Assembly: GCA_030691585.1 (NCBI GenBank)
Contig: JAUYEC010000202.1
Coordinates: 1-16,774, forward strand
Direction of reading: 5' to 3'
DNA: 16,774 nucleotides
Source: Candidatus Omnitrophota bacterium
GTDB lineage: Bacteria > Omnitrophota > Gorgyraeia > Gygaellales > Profunditerraquicolaceae
Part shown: in pieces, positions 14,537-16,774 of the stretch
Numbering within the stretch: position 1 is the first letter of the stretch
How the letters are laid out: every line of letters begins with the position of its first letter
Program-made: the position numbers and the translations under genes
The notes under the pieces: generated by a model
Database searches by the model: none
The model's input: the letters and a program-made list of their open reading frames with translations, nothing else
Told to the model about the DNA's origin: nothing

Positions 14537-14791
14537 ATGCGTTACTGGAGCATGCTCATTATGATTTGTTTAGGCATTCTTACGTCGTTTCTAATACAAA
14601 AGGAGGCGGCGGGCGAACAGTTTGCTATCGACGATCGGGATTACGTAAGGTCGTATGAAAAGCAAATGCCTGATCCTCAGGCTGAATGGGAGAGTAATAA
14701 AATCGCGTACGATATGGGGCGGATTTTTAAAATTGTTTTAATAGGGATTGTAGTGATATTTATTATTGGTTGGTGTATAGGAAAATTCTAA
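14537..14791 (+). CDS. Small predicted membrane protein of unknown function
   Basis: An 84-residue protein I do not recognise. It begins with a hydrophobic signal-like segment (about 4-20), has a polar, acidic middle rich in D, E, Y and R (about 25-60) and ends in a strong transmembrane helix (about 64-82) with little after it. A strong AAAGGAGG (14523-14530) overlaps the cysS stop, so it should be translated with cysS. Its stop overlaps the next start (TAATG at 14789-14793), which argues that the two small genes act together. The DNA is more AT-rich than the upstream genes. No function can be assigned. Confidence 0.72.
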   Translation: MRYWSMLIMICLGILTSFLIQKEAAGEQFAIDDRDYVRSYEKQMPDPQAEWESNKIAYDMGRIFKIVLIGIVVIFIIGWCIGKF

Positions 14792-15525
14792 TGTTGAATA
14801 AGAAGATATCGCTGGGGGTATCAGTATTTTTATTGAGTTTGTGTTTCCATGTTTTTTCATTTGCTGAAACCACCGTAGATATCCCTTTTTCCGTAAGCCA
14901 AGATAATAAAACATCAATAGAGGCGAGCCAAGCAGAAGTTAATTCTGGGCAAGATAATCGAGCTAAGCAGGCTGAAGATTTTAAGAATTTGTTAGAGAAC
15001 AATAATGACAATATTAGCGTGAGGCTAACGCTTCTTTTTATAAGATATCCCATAGCCGTTGTTTTATTGGATGTTTTACTGTCAGTTATAGCGATTGTTT
15101 GTACTCTGTCTCTGTTAAAAGTTTCTAAAATACAACTATCCTTTCCCGTGTCTATTGTTGTAGGGATGGAATTTGCTAGCGGGATTGCCGGGTTTTCGTC
15201 CTGGTTTTATTTTAAGAATCTTGCATTATTGTTTCCTGGTTCAACAGGTCCATTCGTATCTACGGCATTTTTTACTGTTGGTTTTGGCCTATTTCATATT
15301 TTTCTAGGGTTTTTATTAATAAATTTATTTGATTGGGCAAGAATAGCTGCGTTATTCTTAATAATAATTTCCTGCCTATTTGGTGTATTGAGAGGCTTAC
15401 CGGTGGGATTTTCTAATCAACTCGATAATATTGAGCTATCTGTATTAATTATTAAATTGATGATTTATTACTTTTGTTTGAATAAAGAAAATTTTAAAAG
15501 TATAGAAAAAGTATCTGTTTTATAA
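14791..15525 (+). CDS. Predicted exported/multi-pass membrane protein of unknown function
   Basis: A 244-residue protein I do not recognise. Residues 1-25 look like a cleavable signal peptide (hydrophobic run followed by FSFAETT). A polar, Asn/Gln/Ser-rich stretch follows (about 26-75), then about five hydrophobic segments (about 84-108, 115-140, 155-180, 183-202, 215-232). The stretch with DWARIAALFLIIIS resembles short WAR-containing motifs of small bacterial membrane proteins, but that is not enough for a family call. The start at 14791 overlaps the previous stop and follows AGGAAA; an in-frame TTG at 14770 would add seven residues. The gene is AT-rich and codon use favours A/T third positions, unlike the housekeeping genes around it. 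Confidence 0.72.
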   Translation: MLNKKISLGVSVFLLSLCFHVFSFAETTVDIPFSVSQDNKTSIEASQAEVNSGQDNRAKQAEDFKNLLENNNDNISVRLTLLFIRYPIAVVLLDVLLSVIAIVCTLSLLKVSKIQLSFPVSIVVGMEFASGIAGFSSWFYFKNLALLFPGSTGPFVSTAFFTVGFGLFHIFLGFLLINLFDWARIAALFLIIISCLFGVLRGLPVGFSNQLDNIELSVLIIKLMIYYFCLNKENFKSIEKVSVL

Positions 15526-15530
15526 TTGAT

Positions 15531-15559
15531 GTAGGGACAGCATAATATGCTGTCCCTAC
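15531..15559. repeat. 29-bp palindromic element, copy 13 (stem class C)
   Basis: Perfect 14-bp inverted repeat with class C arms and central A, identical to copies 5 and 9. It lies 5 bp after the stop of the AT-rich membrane-protein gene and has no partner copy. Confidence 0.95.
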
Positions 15560-15601
15560 AAAACCGTGATTGGTCTCGTCCGGCTGGGCTCGGCACTCTC
15601 T

Positions 15602-15616
15602 AGGACATTTCGTCCT
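15602..15616. repeat. Short hairpin AGGAC/GTCCT
   Basis: A 5-bp stem around a 5-base loop. It directly adjoins the GTCATTGCGAGGAGCG-type repeat that follows, and both may be one unit. Confidence 0.5.
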
Positions 15617-15655
15617 CGATCGCTTCGTCGCGAAAAACGCTCCTCGCAATGACAG
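15617..15655 (-). repeat. GTCATTGCGAGGAGCG-type dispersed repeat
   Basis: Read on the minus strand, this begins GTCATTGCGAGGAGCG and continues to CGACGAAGCGATCG. I recall this sort of sequence as a common dispersed repeat in several bacterial genomes; only one copy is present here, so repeat status rests on recollection. Confidence 0.45.
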
Positions 15656-15767
15656 GCACTAGCGCGGTGACGAGGCGCGATTCGAGCAGGACGTAAGGGC
15701 GACGAGCGGGCATGGATCACCCGCTATTTACGAAGTTGGTGAGAGCGAGGAAGCCCTTCCGAGCGAT

Positions 15768-15790
15768 GCTTTTCCACGCCGGGGAAAAGC
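15768..15790. repeat. Hairpin GCTTTTCC/GGAAAAGC
   Basis: A perfect 8-bp stem with a 7-base loop, followed 2 bp later by a second hairpin (GCGTTC/GAACGC, 15793-15810). Both lie within 120 bp upstream of tmk. Confidence 0.65.
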
Positions 15791-15885
15791 GAGCGTTCCT
15801 GCGCGAACGCGACTCGGCACACGCTAAGCAGTTCAGGGCAAAAGCTACTTGAGCGAGCAACTCGCCAGGGGCAGCAAAGGAAATT

Positions 15886-16524
15886 ATGAGAGGTAAATTT
15901 ATTACATTCGAAGGTTCTGAGGGGTGCGGGAAGAGCACGCAGTCAAGGCTGCTTTGCGCGTATTTAAGAAGCAAGGGCTGTGACGTGCTCTACCTGCGTG
16001 AACCGGGCGCAACAAAGATCAGTGAAAAGGTGCGTAAGGTTCTTCTTGATAAAAAAAATGACGCGATGTCCATCGAGTGCGAGATGCTGCTCTATATGGC
16101 CGCGCGCGCCCAGATCGTCGCGGAATGTATTAAGCCGGCGCTCGAGAAAGGCCGGATGGTTATCTGCGACCGTTTCCTGGATTCAACCATTGCCTATCAG
16201 GGTTATGGTTTGGGTATGGATATCGGTTTTATTAAATCGATCGGCAGCTTTGTTACTCAAGGCATCTGTCCGGACCTGACCATATTATTAGACGTTCCGC
16301 TCAAAAAAGGCCTGAAGCACAGGGACGGCAGGCAGGACCGTATCGAACAGCGTTCGTTGTCCTATCACGGCCGCGTGCGCCGCGGTTATTTTAAACTGGC
16401 CAAGGCCGAACCGTCCAGGATTAGGATTGTCAAGATCCAGCGGGATTTACACCAGACGCAGGAAAATATCAGGATGATTATTAAGAACGAATGCTCGAGG
16501 GCGAGATGCCATTCTCCGCGATAA
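15886..16524 (+). CDS. tmk: Thymidylate kinase
   Basis: A 212-residue dTMP kinase supplying dTDP for DNA synthesis. Motifs are the P-loop GSEGCGKS (10-17), REPGATKISE (38-47, where the family usually has EPGGT), DRFLDSTIAYQGYGLG with the DR pair at 95-96, a lid region HRDGRQDRIEQ (145-155) and the C-terminal pattern YHGRVRRGYFKLAKAEPSRI (160-179). Length is normal. AAAGG (15876-15880) supports the start at 15886. The 3' end overlaps the next gene by 19 bp, so the last few residues (CHSPR) are constrained by the holB frame. Tmk next to holB is a common arrangement in bacteria. Confidence 0.93.
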   Translation: MRGKFITFEGSEGCGKSTQSRLLCAYLRSKGCDVLYLREPGATKISEKVRKVLLDKKNDAMSIECEMLLYMAARAQIVAECIKPALEKGRMVICDRFLDSTIAYQGYGLGMDIGFIKSIGSFVTQGICPDLTILLDVPLKKGLKHRDGRQDRIEQRSLSYHGRVRRGYFKLAKAEPSRIRIVKIQRDLHQTQENIRMIIKNECSRARCHSPR

Positions 16525-16774
16525 GGGGCCAGGACAAGCAGATAGGCATGCTCAAGGTTTACATTGAGCAGTCGCGGCTTGGAGGGGGATATTTGTTCTG
16601 CGGGCCGCAGGGAATAGGCAAGAAAATGACTGCCGTGGCTTTGGCGAAAACTCTTAATTGCCAGGAAGGCGGCTTAGACGCCTGCGGTAAATGCCCGTCG
16701 TGCCTGAAGATCGGGAAGAAGCAGCATCCCGACGTGCATTTTCTTGAATTTGACGGCGATGAAATAAAGATCGA
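16506..16774 (+). CDS. holB: DNA polymerase III delta-prime subunit, N-terminal part (partial)
   Basis: The frame opens at ATG 16506 and runs off the window after 89 codons. It starts MPFSAIRGQDKQIGMLKVYI, followed by the Walker-A-like GPQGIGKK (about 37-44), a zinc-binding cysteine cluster with CGKCPSC (about 63-69) and CQ near 55, then HPDVHFLE. This is the clamp-loader AAA+ arrangement of HolB, which also resembles DnaX. The short spacing from the start to the P-loop and the tmk neighbour favour HolB. GAGG (16497-16500) supports ATG 16506; an in-frame ATG at 16491 is possible. It overlaps tmk by 19 bp. The rest of the gene is outside the window. Confidence 0.88.
   Translation, partial: MPFSAIRGQDKQIGMLKVYIEQSRLGGGYLFCGPQGIGKKMTAVALAKTLNCQEGGLDACGKCPSCLKIGKKQHPDVHFLEFDGDEIKI

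Larger units (their letters stand above)
15560..15885. other. Repeat- and hairpin-rich intergenic region before tmk
   Basis: The only long gap without a credible gene. It is GC-rich with many GAGCGA, GCGAGC and GACGAG motifs and at least three hairpins: 15602-15616, 15768-15790 and 15793-15810. The strand opposite to the genes has an open frame across 15717-15974, but it has no ribosome site and runs into tmk. I see no tRNA, riboswitch or promoter that can be supported. Confidence 0.6.

Noticed and set aside
14770..14793. TTG start at 14770 for the 244-residue membrane protein
   Set aside because: The ATG at 14791 overlaps the previous stop in the usual TAATG manner, has AGGAAA upstream, and gives a clean signal peptide beginning MLNKK.
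15717..15974. Minus-strand open frame of 85 codons before and into tmk
   Set aside because: It overlaps the tmk start, has no ribosome site, and its composition follows the hairpin-rich repeat region, so it is probably not a gene.

Overview
The window is a dense, entirely plus-strand block of bacterial housekeeping genes. Two sets of genes point to a diderm (two-membrane) bacterium: a LolCDE-type lipoprotein exporter (permease tail plus LolD) and an MlaE-MlaF-MlaD phospholipid transporter. The McsA-McsB-ClpC protein-arginine-phosphorylation module is better known from monoderm Firmicutes. The combination, together with many short palindromic repeats between genes, would fit a candidate-phylum lineage such as Omnitrophota. 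That placement is my inference and was not tested.

Layout, left to right: end of a LolC/LolE permease and lolD (2-919); ilvE aminotransferase (1025-1894); mcsA-mcsB-clpC (2005-6095); mlaE-mlaF-mlaD (6088-8432), with mlaE overlapping the end of clpC; radA (8436-9836); a YacL-like PIN-TRAM membrane protein, ispD and ispF (9916-12185); cysE and cysS (12304-14524); two AT-rich predicted envelope proteins of unknown function (14537-15525); a 360-base repeat-rich gap; then tmk and the start of holB (15886-16774). The order mcsA-mcsB-clpC-radA-yacL-ispD-ispF-cysE-cysS is the order I recall from the Bacillus subtilis clpC-to-cysS region. Here ctsR, disA and gltX are not seen at their expected places, and an mla module sits between clpC and radA.

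The most unusual content lies between the genes. Thirteen copies of a 29-bp element each form a perfect 14-bp inverted repeat around one free central base. They fall into four stem classes that differ by matched changes in both arms. Four junctions carry two copies 18-22 bp apart, each pair combining one AGCATA-type stem with one GGTTT-type stem, and the spacer motif depends on the order. All copies are intergenic, and two supply the stop codon of the upstream gene. Junctions without this element, apart from overlaps or gaps of 12 nt or less, hold other inverted repeats: a 7-bp-periodic array after radA, a roughly 104-bp miniature inverted-repeat element between cysE and cysS, and hairpins before tmk. 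This looks like a BIME/REP-like system of mobile or processed palindromes threaded through conserved operons.

Together the genes cover envelope biogenesis (Lol, Mla), protein quality control (McsAB-ClpC), DNA repair and replication (RadA, Tmk, HolB), isoprenoid precursors (IspD, IspF) and amino-acid or tRNA metabolism (IlvE, CysE, CysS). I saw no tRNA, rRNA, CRISPR array, riboswitch or convincing intrinsic terminator.
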